From Paeniglutamicibacter gangotriensis Lz1y (GTDB lineage Bacteria; Actinomycetota; Actinomycetes; Actinomycetales; Micrococcaceae): a stretch of 64,000 nt of DNA. The position numbers and the translations under genes were made by a program. Position 1 is the stretch's first letter; each line of letters opens with the position of its first letter. The DNA lies in assembly GCF_000348945.1 (NCBI RefSeq), contig NZ_AOCK01000013.1, positions 62,001-126,000 of the forward strand, written 5' to 3'. This document shows positions 34,745-44,243 of this stretch, one piece after another. The notes below the pieces were generated by a model. It had not been told where the DNA came from. It ran no database searches and was given only the letters and a program-made list of their open reading frames with translations.

Positions 34745-34801
34745 TGCCGGAGATGCCCCCGATCCCCTACTCTGGCATGTCCCCCGGGGGGGGTGTTCTT
34801 C

Positions 34802-35530
34802 CTAGACTCCGACGAGCTCGGAGGCTCCCAGGGCTCCGTCACGCATGGTGGCGACCGAGTCGGTGAGAGAAATGAATTCGGTGTCGTGCGTGACCATGAC
34901 CGTGGCGACCGAGAATTCCTTGGTCACCTGGGCCAGCAGCTTCACGATCGATTCGCTGCGCGCATTGTCTAGCGCGGCGGTAGGCTCATCGACCAACAGC
35001 ACCTTGGGCTGCCCCATCAGGGCCCGGGCGATGTTCACGCGCTGGCGCTGACCGCCGGAGAGCTGGTGCGGGCGCTTCTTGGCACTGTCCTGAAGCCCCA
35101 CGATCTCCAGCAATTCCAAGGCACGGACCTTGGCGGCCTTCAACGGCTTGCCGCGCAGGTGGTCGGAGATCATCAGCTGCTCGACGGCGGTCAGTGAGGC
35201 CAACAGGTTGGGCTGCTGGAAGATGATGCCGATCTTCTCGCGGCGCAGGGTGGTCATCTGGGCATCGTTCAGGTCGCTGGCGGTGGTCCCGTCGATGATC
35301 ACCAATCCATGGGTCGGACGGATCAGGGTGGCAGCCGCGGCCAGCAACGAGGACTTGCCTGACCCCGAGGGGCCGATCAATGACAGCACTTGCCCCGCAC
35401 CGACGCTGAGGTTCACCGAGTCCAGTGCCTTGATGGTGCCCTCCCCGTCGGGGTATTCCAGGGTCAGGTCAATCAGTTGCAGGGGCATGGCGGCGGATGC
35501 TGCGTACTGTGTGGTGGTGGGGGTGTTCAT
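34802..35530 (-). CDS. ABC transporter ATP-binding protein (LolD/MacB type)
   Basis: 242-residue ATPase. Walker A GPSGSGKSSLL, Q-loop FQQPNLLASLTAVEQL, signature LSGGQRQRVNIARAL, Walker B VLLVDEPTAALD and H-loop VTHD are complete. The Q-loop and the short length place it in the family that works with FtsX-like permeases in export of lipids, peptides or drugs. It follows the permease gene with 56 bp between. Confidence 0.94.
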   Translation of the reverse strand: MNTPTTTQYAASAAMPLQLIDLTLEYPDGEGTIKALDSVNLSVGAGQVLSLIGPSGSGKSSLLAAAATLIRPTHGLVIIDGTTASDLNDAQMTTLRREKIGIIFQQPNLLASLTAVEQLMISDHLRGKPLKAAKVRALELLEIVGLQDSAKKRPHQLSGGQRQRVNIARALMGQPKVLLVDEPTAALDNARSESIVKLLAQVTKEFSVATVMVTHDTEFISLTDSVATMRDGALGASELVGV

Positions 35531-35586
35531 GGGGGTTCCTTTGCACAGAAGTCTGGGGCGAAACGGGGAGAGGTGCGGGGGGGGTG

Positions 35587-36702
35587 CTAGTTGCCGCCGA
35601 GGGCGATGAGCGCATCGACCTTGGTGACACGGGAGACGGCGAGCGCCGCACCGGCCAGCCCGAGCACGACGACCCCGACGATGGGCAACACCGTGGTGGC
35701 GGGGCTGACGAGGAAGGGTGCGGCGTTGGCGGCGAAGAAGCCACCGATAATGCCGATGCCTCCGCCGATTCCCGCGCCGAGCAGCAACACGATGCTGGCC
35801 TGCGTGATCGCGTCCTTCAAGACGTAGCTGCCGGAGCCACCCAGGGCCTTGAGCACCGCGATGTCACGGGTGCGCTGCACGGTCCAGACCGTGAGGAAGG
35901 CCAGAATCACCAGGGCCGAAATTCCGTAGAGGAATCCCTGCATCATCAGCAACGAGCCGTTCTCGCTCTTGTAGGAGCCCAGTGCCGCATACGATCCGGT
36001 GCGGGTGGTGCTGAGCGTTTCCGCTGCCGCGTTTGCGGCCTCGGTGTCAACGGTGGCCCCGTCCTGGTTGGTGATGGCAATGACGGTTCCGGCCTGGCTG
36101 GTATCACCGAGGTGGGCCAGCTTGGCCCACGAGCCCAGATCCGTGTAGAGGACCGAGGTGTGCGAGTACCAGTTGTCGGCCTCGATCCCGCCCACGACCA
36201 GGTCGACCCCGGCCATGGAAATGGTGTCGCCCTGTTCCAGGGCGAGGTCCTTGGCCACCGATTCACCGATGACGACCTTGCCCTCTTCGACCGGCGCCGG
36301 TGCTAGGGAACTTCCCGCTGGAACACCGAAGACCGCAACGTTGGTGGTTCCAGAGCTGGTCTCGGACCCTGCTGCGGATCCGGTCAGGCGGGTCTGGGTG
36401 ATGCCGATGGCCTCGGCCGAGGCGACGCCGGGGCTCGTGGACCAGGCCTCGACCTGCTCCGCCGAGACCTGGCTTTCGGTGAAGGATGCCTTGGGTTCGT
36501 TGCCGCTGGCGGCACCAAAGGCGATGGAGTCGACGGGTGTGGTGGCCGAGCCGAGGTTTTTCAGCGCCGAGGTGGATTGGTCGCCCAACCCCGCGGTGAG
36601 CCCCGAGAGCATAACCAGCAGCAGCGTGATGAGGGCGACCACCGAACCCATGAGGGCGAAGCGGCCCTTGGCGAAGCGGATGTCGCGGATTGCAAGAAAC
36701 AC
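35587..36702 (-). CDS. ABC transporter permease, FtsX/MacB-like
   Basis: 371 residues. One membrane segment near the N terminus (about 15-40), a large extracellular domain (MacB periplasmic-core-like, about 45-250) and three C-terminal segments form the FtsX plan. The frame is open to 36858, but GTG at 36702 begins at the conserved FLAIRDIRFAKGRFALMGSV motif and is chosen. It probably works as a homodimer with the ATPase encoded just downstream; substrate is unknown. Confidence 0.9.
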   Translation of the reverse strand: MFLAIRDIRFAKGRFALMGSVVALITLLLVMLSGLTAGLGDQSTSALKNLGSATTPVDSIAFGAASGNEPKASFTESQVSAEQVEAWSTSPGVASAEAIGITQTRLTGSAAGSETSSGTTNVAVFGVPAGSSLAPAPVEEGKVVIGESVAKDLALEQGDTISMAGVDLVVGGIEADNWYSHTSVLYTDLGSWAKLAHLGDTSQAGTVIAITNQDGATVDTEAANAAAETLSTTRTGSYAALGSYKSENGSLLMMQGFLYGISALVILAFLTVWTVQRTRDIAVLKALGGSGSYVLKDAITQASIVLLLGAGIGGGIGIIGGFFAANAAPFLVSPATTVLPIVGVVVLGLAGAALAVSRVTKVDALIALGGN

Positions 36703-36830
36703 GGTAGGAGGTTCTCTTTCAGTGGAGGGTTCGAGGCTCTTGCCACCGGCAATGTCCCCGTTCTTATCTCTATCCTCCAATTTCCCCCGGCGTTGCACAT
36801 CGACCATTCGGTCGATAGTTGCACCCGACC

Positions 36831-37646
36831 CTATTCGGGCATTTCTCCGCGGACCCACGAAATATAGCGCTTCAGGGTTTCCTCGACGATGGCGTGTGCG
36901 TCATCCTCCAACACGGCAAATGCGCTATACATCCGAGTGAACTCCAACGGCAGCACGGTCTCAAGGATCCGTTCGATGGTGGTGGCCGGCAAGGGGATGT
37001 TATTCACGTAGCTGCGCATGGCATTTGCCGATTTCCTGTCCCCGCCCACGGCGATGGTGTCCCCGGTGATCAGCACCCCTGCACCGCGGTTCCCGGCCGG
37101 CCAGTGCACCACGGAACTCCCGGCAAAGTGTCCACCGCATGGGTACATCCAAAGCCCGGGGAGCAGTTCAGTTTTCCCTTCCCAGAGTCTGATGACCGGG
37201 TCGGGACGTTGGATCCACTGGACGTCGGCCGCCGCGACGTAGACGGGCACATGGCCGAAACGGTGACTGTACTGGATCGAGGATCCGGTCAGGTGCGGGT
37301 GGCTGGAGGCAATGGCGGCAACCCCGCCGAGCTCATTGATGCGCTGTGCCCCGGCGTCGTCGATGAATCCGGGCGGTTCGAAGAGTAGATTGCCGCCGGG
37401 CGTGCTGATCAACAGCCCGCGTTGTCCGATGCCCAGTCGCGGTGTGGAGGTGATGGCGTGGAGGCCGGGCTCAAGTTCGTTGATGACCAGCGTGGTGCCC
37501 TGGGACGCGAGTTCCTCACGCGTGGTCCAGGACTGCCCGGAGGCGGGAACCCACTGGCGTTCGTCCTGGCAGATCGCGCAGCACGCCGGCGGGATCGGCG
37601 CCTCGGAATGCTCGATGGCGCAGGTGGAGCAGCTGAAGATCGTCAT
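36831..37646 (-). CDS. Metallo-beta-lactamase-fold hydrolase with zinc-ribbon-like N terminus
   Basis: 271 residues. The first 30 residues carry CSTC and CCAIC, a knuckle pair that may bind zinc. The lactamase-fold domain follows, but its metal motif is reduced: instead of HxHxDH there is SSHPHLTGSSIQ, which has two His but no DH pair. Later ligands are CGGHFAGSSVVHW and ITGDTIAVGGDR. It may bind one metal or none and could be a diverged member. The ATG at 37646 follows GGGGG. It stands alone between the ABC exporter and mmsB. Confidence 0.8.
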   Translation of the reverse strand: MTIFSCSTCAIEHSEAPIPPACCAICQDERQWVPASGQSWTTREELASQGTTLVINELEPGLHAITSTPRLGIGQRGLLISTPGGNLLFEPPGFIDDAGAQRINELGGVAAIASSHPHLTGSSIQYSHRFGHVPVYVAAADVQWIQRPDPVIRLWEGKTELLPGLWMYPCGGHFAGSSVVHWPAGNRGAGVLITGDTIAVGGDRKSANAMRSYVNNIPLPATTIERILETVLPLEFTRMYSAFAVLEDDAHAIVEETLKRYISWVRGEMPE

Positions 37647-37791
37647 CGAAGTACCCCCGGAGATAGGTGTCGAGTCGTGGCCGTTTGATACAAAAGGCAC
37701 CCACGGTCTGGGACGGTGGCCCCGGAGCAAAGACGTTTAGCGCTGGTCTCTTCTCCGGGATCATCGTCCCCTTTCCATCGATGGGTCGACG

Positions 37792-38718
37792 CTAGGCTTG
37801 CGAGCCGTCCCTGATATCGGTGATGATGCCGGAGAAATCGCGGCCAGCCCCGCCCTCGTCGGCGAACTTGCGGTAGATCTGCGCGGCCAGCGGGCCCAGC
37901 TGCGCGGCAACCCCGGCATCTTCGAGCGCATTCAGCGCCAGCCCCAGGTCCTTGGCCATCAAGGCCCCGGCAAAACCGGGGACATAGTCCCGGTTCGCCG
38001 GGGAAGCCGGCACCGGACCGGGGACCGGACAGTTGGTGGTGACCGCCCAGCATTGGCCCGAGGCCGTGGAGATCACGTCGTAGAGAGCTTGGTGGCTCAG
38101 GCCCAACTTTTCGCCCAGCACGAAGGCTTCCGCCGCACCGATCATGGAGATGCCCAGCAACATGTTGTTGCAGATCTTCGCCGCCTGGCCAGCCCCGTGT
38201 CCACCGCAGTGCACCAGCTTCTTTCCCATGACTTCCAGCAGCGCAGTGAGCTGTTCAATCTCCGATTCTTCGGCCCCGATCATGAAGGTCAGGGTTCCGG
38301 CCTCGGCGCCGACCACCCCGCCGGAGACAGGTGCGTCGGCGGAGCGGTGTCCGGCGGCCACCGTCAGCTCTGCTGCTTCACGGGCCTGAGCCACATCGAT
38401 GGTGGAGCAGTCCAGAAACAGGGTGTTTGGCGGTGCGACCTCGAGCAGCCCGGGTTCGCCGGCACCACGGTAGGCATCTAGCAGGATGGCCCCGGAGGGG
38501 AACATCGTCAGCACGACCGATGCCCCGGTCACGGCCTCCGCAGCGCTCGTGGCACAAGGCACTCCGGCCTCGGTGGCTGCGGCCATCGCCGCGGGAACCA
38601 CGTCGAAGCCCACCACGTCGAAGCCCGCTTTGATGAGGTTCACCGCCATGGGTTCGCCCATGTGTCCAAGCCCCAGGAACGCTATCCGGCCCGCGGAGAC
38701 GGGTGATTTCTCGGTCAT
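37792..38718 (-). CDS. mmsB: 3-hydroxyisobutyrate dehydrogenase
   Basis: 308-residue NAD-dependent enzyme that turns 3-hydroxyisobutyrate into methylmalonate semialdehyde in valine breakdown. The dinucleotide motif FLGLGHMGEPMAVNL is at the N terminus, the substrate signature DAPVSGGVVGAEAGTL near 130, and the catalytic Lys is in GHGAGQAAKICNNMLLG. GGAGGAA precedes the ATG. Third gene of the mmsA operon, 15 bp after the hydratase/hydrolase. Confidence 0.93.
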   Translation of the reverse strand: MTEKSPVSAGRIAFLGLGHMGEPMAVNLIKAGFDVVGFDVVPAAMAAATEAGVPCATSAAEAVTGASVVLTMFPSGAILLDAYRGAGEPGLLEVAPPNTLFLDCSTIDVAQAREAAELTVAAGHRSADAPVSGGVVGAEAGTLTFMIGAEESEIEQLTALLEVMGKKLVHCGGHGAGQAAKICNNMLLGISMIGAAEAFVLGEKLGLSHQALYDVISTASGQCWAVTTNCPVPGPVPASPANRDYVPGFAGALMAKDLGLALNALEDAGVAAQLGPLAAQIYRKFADEGGAGRDFSGIITDIRDGSQA

Positions 38719-38733
38719 GTTCTTCCTCCAGTC

Positions 38734-39807
38734 CTATTCGGCCGCGTCGCTGAGAGCGCGTGGGTTGAGTTTGAGTTCGCGTTCCCCCAGCGAGGCGAAG
38801 CTTGCCTCCAACACCGAAGCGTCCACCTCGCCCAGGGTGGCGGGGTTCCACGCCGGGGCGTAGTCCTTGTCGATGACCTGGGCCCGAATGCCCTCGGGGA
38901 AATCGCTGGAATCCAGGGCCCGCAGCCCCACCCGGTATTCCTGCTCCAAGACCTCTTCGAGGGTGGTCATGCCCTTGGCACGGCGCAGCGAGGCGAGCGT
39001 GAGCTTCAGAGCCGTCGGGGATTTTTTAGCCAAGGTCTCCACCGCAGTCTTGGCCTCCTGATTGCCTTCGGCCGCCAAGACTTCTAGTGCCGAGACGATA
39101 TCTTCAACTTCGGTGCCGGCATAGGCAGCATCAAGCCAGCCCTGCCAGGCTTCGAGCTGAGAGGTGGGTGGGGCCAAGACGAAGTCCGCCAGCACCTCGT
39201 TCACTGGTTGCGTCTGAAGTGCAGTGAACAGCTCTTCGGCACGGTTGAAGTCGATCAGGTGGTCGGCCAGACCCAGGTAGAGCACCTCGGCGGCGCCTAG
39301 GTGTTCCCCGGTCAGCGCGGCGTGGGTGCCGCTTTCTCCCGGGGACCGCGAGAGCAGGAAGGTTCCACCGACATCGGGGACGAAGCCGATGGTGGTTTCC
39401 GGCATGCCGCTGCGCGTCCGGGTGGTGACCAGCCGGTGGCTTCCGTGGGCCGAGATCCCGACTCCCCCGCCTAACACCAGCCCGTCCATATAGGCGATAT
39501 AGGGCTTGGGGTAGGCATTGATCAAGGAATTGAGCCGGTATTCGGTAGCCCAGAATTCCTCGGTTTGGGTACCGCCGGCGGCGATGTCGCGGTGGATCGC
39601 CACGATGTCCCCGCCGGCACACAGTCCCCGTTCCCCGGCCCCGCGCACCAATACCTGGTCAATGGCCGGGTCATCGGCCCACGCGCGAAGCGTGTCGAGC
39701 ATGGCCGAGGCCATCGACCCGGTCAACGCATTGACCGCACGGGGCCGGTTCAGCGTGATCACGCCCAGGGTGCCACGCACTTCAAAAAGGACTTCGGATT
39801 CGGTCAT
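38734..39807 (-). CDS. 3-hydroxyisobutyryl-CoA hydrolase / enoyl-CoA hydratase family
   Basis: 357 residues, the length of 3-hydroxyisobutyryl-CoA hydrolases rather than of the 260-residue hydratases. The crotonase core has NRPRAVNALTGSM, the oxyanion segment GLCAGGDI and ETTIGFVPDVGGTFLLSR. The C-terminal ECH_2 region (KSPTALKLTLASLRRA and LEQEYRVGLRAL) confirms the hydrolase subgroup. It frees 3-hydroxyisobutyrate from its CoA ester between the hydratase step and mmsB. It starts 4 bp after the mmsA stop. Confidence 0.9.
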   Translation of the reverse strand: MTESEVLFEVRGTLGVITLNRPRAVNALTGSMASAMLDTLRAWADDPAIDQVLVRGAGERGLCAGGDIVAIHRDIAAGGTQTEEFWATEYRLNSLINAYPKPYIAYMDGLVLGGGVGISAHGSHRLVTTRTRSGMPETTIGFVPDVGGTFLLSRSPGESGTHAALTGEHLGAAEVLYLGLADHLIDFNRAEELFTALQTQPVNEVLADFVLAPPTSQLEAWQGWLDAAYAGTEVEDIVSALEVLAAEGNQEAKTAVETLAKKSPTALKLTLASLRRAKGMTTLEEVLEQEYRVGLRALDSSDFPEGIRAQVIDKDYAPAWNPATLGEVDASVLEASFASLGERELKLNPRALSDAAE

Positions 39808-39811
39808 GGGA

Positions 39812-41311
39812 TCAGCTGCCTTCCGGCATCACGAAGCTGGTACCCTCGCGTATCCCCGAGGGCCAACGCGTGGTGACGGTCTTGGTCTTGGTGTAGAACC
39901 GGAATCCGTCGGCACCGTGCTGGTTCAGGTCCCCGAAGCCCGAGGCCTTCCACCCGCCGAAGGTGTAGTAGGCGATCGGAACCGGGATCGGCACGTTCAC
40001 ACCGACCATGCCCACCTGCACCCGGGAGGTGAAGTTCCGTGCGGTGTCCCCGTCGCGGGTGAAGATCGACACGCCGTTGCCGAACTCGTGTTCGGAGGGA
40101 AGCCGCAGGGCCTCCTCGTAGTCCTTGGCTCGGATGATGCACAGCACCGGACCGAAGATCTCTTCCTTGTAGATCCGCATGGATTCGGTGACATGGTCAA
40201 AGAGTGTGGGGCCGACCCAGAACCCGTCCTCATGGCCGGGCACGACCAACCCGCGGCCGTCGATGAGCAGCGAAGCGCCCTCGTCCACGCCGACCTGGAT
40301 GTAGTTTTCGATGCGTTCCTTGGCGCTTTGGGCGACCACCGGGCCGAAGTCGGAGGATTCGTCCATGCCGTCGCCGACCCGGAGCTTGCCGATGCGTTCG
40401 GTCAGCTTGGCCACCAGCACATCGGCCGTTTCCTCGCCGACCGGGATGGCCACCGAGATGGCCATGCAGCGTTCTCCGGCCGACCCGTAGCCGGCACCCA
40501 TCAGGGCATCGGCGACCATGTCCAAATCCGCGTCGGGCATGATCACCATGTGGTTCTTAGCCCCACCGAAGCACTGGGCACGCTTGCCATTCGCTGCCGC
40601 CGTGGCGTAGATGCTCTGCGCGATGGGGGTGGAGCCGACAAAGCCGATGGCCTGCACCCGCGGGTCCTCCAGCAGCGCATCGACGGCTTCCTTGTCCCCG
40701 TTGACCACGTTGAACACGCCGTCGGGCAGGCCCGCCTCGGTGAACAGCTCGGCCAGGCGCAGCGGGACCGAGGGGTCGCGTTCGGAGGGCTTGAGAATGT
40801 AGGAGTTGCCCGAGGCCAGGGCCGGTCCGGCCTTCCACAGCGGGATCATGGCCGGGAAGTTGAACGGGGTGATGCCGGCGACCACACCGAGAGGCTGGCG
40901 CATCGAGTGGACGTCGATGCCGGTGCCGGCACTGTCGGAGAATTCGCCCTTGAGCATGTGCGGGGCTGCGGCACAGAACTCGATGACCTCAAGCCCGCGC
41001 TGGATGTCGCCCTTGGAATCGGGGAAGGTCTTGCCATGCTCGAGGGTCAGCAGCGCGGCGAGTTCATCCATGTTCGCATAGACCAGGTCAACGAACTTGT
41101 TCAGGATCCGGGCCCGGCGCTGGGGATTCGTCGCTGCCCACTGGATCTGGGCGGCCTCGGCCACATCGATCGCGGCGCGGACCTCGTCGACCGAGGCCAG
41201 CGGGAGCCTTGACTGCACGGCCCCGGTGGACGGGTTGTACACATCGGCGAAACGTCCGGAAGTTCCCGCGGCATGGGTGCCGCCCACGTAATGGGACAGT
41301 TCACGAGTCAT
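39812..41311 (-). CDS. mmsA: Methylmalonate-semialdehyde dehydrogenase (CoA-acylating)
   Basis: 499-residue aldehyde dehydrogenase giving propionyl-CoA from methylmalonate semialdehyde, the last step of the valine branch. NAD-binding FVGSTPIAQSIYATAA is present, and the catalytic Cys lies in GSAGERCMAISVAIPVG, the MmsA-specific context. The N-terminal TSGRFADVYNPSTGAVQ is typical. First gene of a three-gene operon; AAGGAG precedes the ATG. The element shared with the acyl-CoA dehydrogenase promoter lies about 67-108 bp upstream. Confidence 0.95.
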   Translation of the reverse strand: MTRELSHYVGGTHAAGTSGRFADVYNPSTGAVQSRLPLASVDEVRAAIDVAEAAQIQWAATNPQRRARILNKFVDLVYANMDELAALLTLEHGKTFPDSKGDIQRGLEVIEFCAAAPHMLKGEFSDSAGTGIDVHSMRQPLGVVAGITPFNFPAMIPLWKAGPALASGNSYILKPSERDPSVPLRLAELFTEAGLPDGVFNVVNGDKEAVDALLEDPRVQAIGFVGSTPIAQSIYATAAANGKRAQCFGGAKNHMVIMPDADLDMVADALMGAGYGSAGERCMAISVAIPVGEETADVLVAKLTERIGKLRVGDGMDESSDFGPVVAQSAKERIENYIQVGVDEGASLLIDGRGLVVPGHEDGFWVGPTLFDHVTESMRIYKEEIFGPVLCIIRAKDYEEALRLPSEHEFGNGVSIFTRDGDTARNFTSRVQVGMVGVNVPIPVPIAYYTFGGWKASGFGDLNQHGADGFRFYTKTKTVTTRWPSGIREGTSFVMPEGS

Positions 41312-41377
41312 GTGATTGATGCTCCTTGCAAAGTTCGCGAAAAACGCGGCAACGTCCTGTGATGCGCGCCACGCCTG

Positions 41378-41419
41378 TTACTCAAAAATATACTCGGACT
41401 TCCTACTAAATTGCTAGGG
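41378..41419. promoter_or_regulatory. Candidate shared operator (site B)
   Basis: GTTACTCAAAAATATACTCGG followed by ACTTCCTACTAAATTGCTAG aligns with the site at 32396-32431. The core TACTCGGACTTCCTACTA is an approximate palindrome. It lies upstream of mmsA in the same orientation as the other site does towards the acyl-CoA dehydrogenase gene. Confidence 0.6.
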
Positions 41420-41487
41420 CCGCCGCACCCTGTTGCTTTCGTGTTCCCTAACCTGACCGCGTGGAGCGAAGTTGATAGGTTGGAAGA

Positions 41488-42291
41488 GTGAAGATTGCTA
41501 CTTGGAATGTGAACTCCCTCCGTGCCCGTGCCGACCGCGTCGAGGACTGGCTACGCCGCTCTGATATTGATGTCCTGGCCATCCAGGAAACCAAGTGCAA
41601 GGACGAGAATTTCCCGTGGGAATTGTTTGAGAACAACGGCTACGAGGTGGCGCACTTTGGCTTCAGCCAGTGGAATGGCGTGGCCATCGCTTCGCGCGTG
41701 GGCCTCGACGACGTCGAACGCACCTTTGGTGACCAGCCGGCCTTTGGCAAGGGCGGCAATGACCCGGTACAAGAAGCCCGCGCCATCGCCGCAACCTGTG
41801 GCGGCGTGCGCATCTGGAGCCTCTACGTGCCCAACGGCCGCGCTCTTGAAGACGAGCACATGCCCTACAAGCTCTCCTGGCTGGACACCCTGAACCAGCA
41901 GGCGGCCGGCTGGCTCGCGCAGGACCCCGAGGCGCAGGTGGCACTGATGGGCGACTTCAACATCGCCCCGCGCGACGAGGACGTCTGGGACATCGATTTT
42001 TTCCGAGACAACAACATGACCCACGTTTCCGCCCCGGAACGCCGTGCCTTCGAAGCATTCGCCGAGACCGGCTTCACCGATGTGGTGCGCCCCTACACCG
42101 ACACACCCAAGACTTACACCTACTGGGACTACACCCAGCTGCGCTTCCCGAAGAACCAGGGCATGCGCATCGACTTCACCCTGGCCTCCCCGGCGCTGGC
42201 GGCCCGGGTCACCGGCGCAAGCATCGATCGCGAGGAGCGCAAGGGCACGGGCGCCTCGGACCACACGCCGGTGATCGTTGAGCTGGATTAG
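41488..42291 (+). CDS. xthA: Exodeoxyribonuclease III
   Basis: 267-residue AP endonuclease/3'-exonuclease of base-excision repair. The EEP-fold motifs are all seen: WNVNSLRARADRVEDWL, the metal Glu in IQETKCKD, MGDFNIAP, and the closing GASDHTPVIVELD with the catalytic Asp-His. The ATG follows GGTTGGAAGAGT. A conserved hypothetical gene starts 3 nt after its stop, so the two are probably cotranscribed. Confidence 0.96.
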   Translation: MKIATWNVNSLRARADRVEDWLRRSDIDVLAIQETKCKDENFPWELFENNGYEVAHFGFSQWNGVAIASRVGLDDVERTFGDQPAFGKGGNDPVQEARAIAATCGGVRIWSLYVPNGRALEDEHMPYKLSWLDTLNQQAAGWLAQDPEAQVALMGDFNIAPRDEDVWDIDFFRDNNMTHVSAPERRAFEAFAETGFTDVVRPYTDTPKTYTYWDYTQLRFPKNQGMRIDFTLASPALAARVTGASIDREERKGTGASDHTPVIVELD

Positions 42292-42294
42292 GCC

Positions 42295-43146
42295 ATGGTG
42301 CAGATCAGTGGTGCCAACCGGCGGGCCCTGCCCCCGACCTCCTATCTGCGCGTTTTTGAACCCCTGAGGGCCTTTTCGGACCAGGACCAGGCGGTGGCGG
42401 TGTCCACCGGCCGAGTCGGCCGCGAGGTATTGGAAGACTCAACGGCCGCAGCGGCGATCAAACGGCTGACCCGGCCGTTGTCCGACCCCTTCCCGCACCA
42501 ACACCGGGAGAGTTTCCGCAAATTGGTCACCACGACCTGGGACGGATCAATCCATACCCTGTATTGCCCGGACCAGCTGGCCACCCGGACCATCCTGGCC
42601 TCGGAGCAACTCGACGGGTCGATGCGCCCGCAGCTGCTGGAGCTGTTAGTCCCCAGTGCCGCGCGGGAAGCCAATGCATTGCGCGTGGACAAGGACCAGT
42701 TCACCGAAGATCTGGCCCATCTGCACACCCGGACCTCCACCTGGGGAATCCCCTTTGGGTGGTTGATCCTGGTGCACGAGGACGACGAGGTCGAGATCGT
42801 CGAGGACGGGGAGGAACTGCTGGCCAGCAGGATCTACACTCCCTTGCACCAAGCCTTGGACCGGGCCAGGTATGCTGCGGCAACCCTGGCGATCCACGCC
42901 CCTGAGATGGATCTGCTCGATGAGCTGGCAACACTGAGCGAATGGTTGCAGCTCTTTGACAAGGAATCGGTGATCGAGCTCGACTACGGACGCATCGCCG
43001 CACTGGTGTGGCCCGATGAGTCGCCCCACGACCTGCGCCTGGGCATCGAGTCGTTGGCCGAATCGGACATGACCGGGGCCGCGGCCTCCTATCGCCGGCT
43101 CTCGAACCGCTGGTTGGCCATCCGTCAGCTCGCACGGGCCAACTGA
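42295..43146 (+). CDS. Conserved actinobacterial protein of unknown function
   Basis: 283-residue soluble protein with no signal peptide or membrane segment. I recognise no catalytic motif. It has an N-terminal ligand-like region (LPPTSYLRVFEPLRAF), a middle with HTRTSTWGIPFGWLILVHED and a helical C terminus. Its position 3 nt after xthA means cotranscription; the pairing might reflect a repair-linked job, but that is only context. Confidence 0.75.
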   Translation: MVQISGANRRALPPTSYLRVFEPLRAFSDQDQAVAVSTGRVGREVLEDSTAAAAIKRLTRPLSDPFPHQHRESFRKLVTTTWDGSIHTLYCPDQLATRTILASEQLDGSMRPQLLELLVPSAAREANALRVDKDQFTEDLAHLHTRTSTWGIPFGWLILVHEDDEVEIVEDGEELLASRIYTPLHQALDRARYAAATLAIHAPEMDLLDELATLSEWLQLFDKESVIELDYGRIAALVWPDESPHDLRLGIESLAESDMTGAAASYRRLSNRWLAIRQLARAN

Positions 43147-43231
43147 TTCGGCCTCGGCCCCCGGCCGCACCTGCAGTGTGAGCGCAATGAGTTGAGCACT
43201 GGCGATTCTCGACGTTGATAGTCTGACGGTT

Positions 43232-44233
43232 GTGATCTTCATTCCCGCATTGCTGCTCTTCGCCCTGTACTTCTACCTGCGCCACCGCGACCGCCGGATG
43301 CTGCGCAATGGAGTGGTGCTCGTGGCCGCGTGCTACATGCTGTTAATTGAGCTCGGGAACCTATTCGCGCGCTGGGTGCCGGGTGCCTCTTATGTGTTCT
43401 TGGCAGTACTGGCCTTGGCGCCGCTGGCCATCTTGGCGCTGGCCGCCGTGCTGATCCACAACGGTCTCGTGATGAAAAGGAACGAAGGCCGGCGGCTGGC
43501 GAACATGGTTTCACTGCTGTTGGGGTTACTGCTGATCGCACTGCCGATTCTGGCGCTGGCACTGGTGCTCACCACCAATGCCGTGGCCATCGGGCTGGCA
43601 GCCTTGCTCTTTTTCCTGTGCAGTTACTTCGGCGTGGTTTTCGTGGTGTTCCTCGCCTATGCGATTGCCTACGGGCGCATGCCGTTCCGCGAGGCACCGC
43701 AGGGAATCGTGGTGCTAGGTTCCCGGCTGATCAATGGCGAGGTACCCCCACTGCTGCGTAGCCGCTTGGACAAGGCCTTGGAGATCTACCGCGACACCGA
43801 GCCCCGCCCGCTGTTGATTCCGTCCGGCGGGCAGGGGCACGACGAGCCGCACCCTGAGGGGGTTGCCATGGGCGATTATCTGCTGGCTGCCGGCGCTGAC
43901 CCGGCGGACGTCGCGGTGGAGGATCAGGCGGTGAACACCGAGGAAAACCTCAGACTCTCCGAAAGGGTGTTTGCCGCTTCGGGGCGCAGCGGCCCACTGC
44001 TGGCCGTGACCAACAACTACCATGTGTTGCGTGCTGCGCTGCTGGCCCGCCAGCTGAAGATCGACGCCGAGGTGGTTGGTTCACCCACCGCCAAGTATTA
44101 TCTGCCCAGCGCCTTCCTCCGTGAATACGTGGCAGTGCTGGTGGAGCACAAGTGGCTCCACATCCTCTTGTTCCTGCCGTTCATGGGTTTTACCGCGGTG
44201 TTGGTGATGGCTGTACTCGCCAATCAGGCCTGA
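43232..44233 (+). CDS. YdcF/SanA-family (DUF218) membrane protein
   Basis: 333 residues. Four to five membrane segments fill residues 1-145; the DUF218 domain follows with GIVVLGSRLINGEVPPLL, SGGQGHDEPHPEGVAMGDYL and EDQAVNTEENLRLSERVF, then TNNYHVLRAALLAR, and a last membrane segment closes the chain. SanA/ElyC-type proteins affect envelope integrity; the biochemical role is unknown. The GTG start has only a weak ribosome-binding site. Confidence 0.88.
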   Translation: MIFIPALLLFALYFYLRHRDRRMLRNGVVLVAACYMLLIELGNLFARWVPGASYVFLAVLALAPLAILALAAVLIHNGLVMKRNEGRRLANMVSLLLGLLLIALPILALALVLTTNAVAIGLAALLFFLCSYFGVVFVVFLAYAIAYGRMPFREAPQGIVVLGSRLINGEVPPLLRSRLDKALEIYRDTEPRPLLIPSGGQGHDEPHPEGVAMGDYLLAAGADPADVAVEDQAVNTEENLRLSERVFAASGRSGPLLAVTNNYHVLRAALLARQLKIDAEVVGSPTAKYYLPSAFLREYVAVLVEHKWLHILLFLPFMGFTAVLVMAVLANQA

Positions 44234-44243
44234 GGCGCCCGGA

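Noticed and set aside
34786-34794. CCCCC-GGGGG block after the MarR gene
   Set aside because: A short G/C palindrome with a G run; the following T tract is too weak to call a terminator with confidence.
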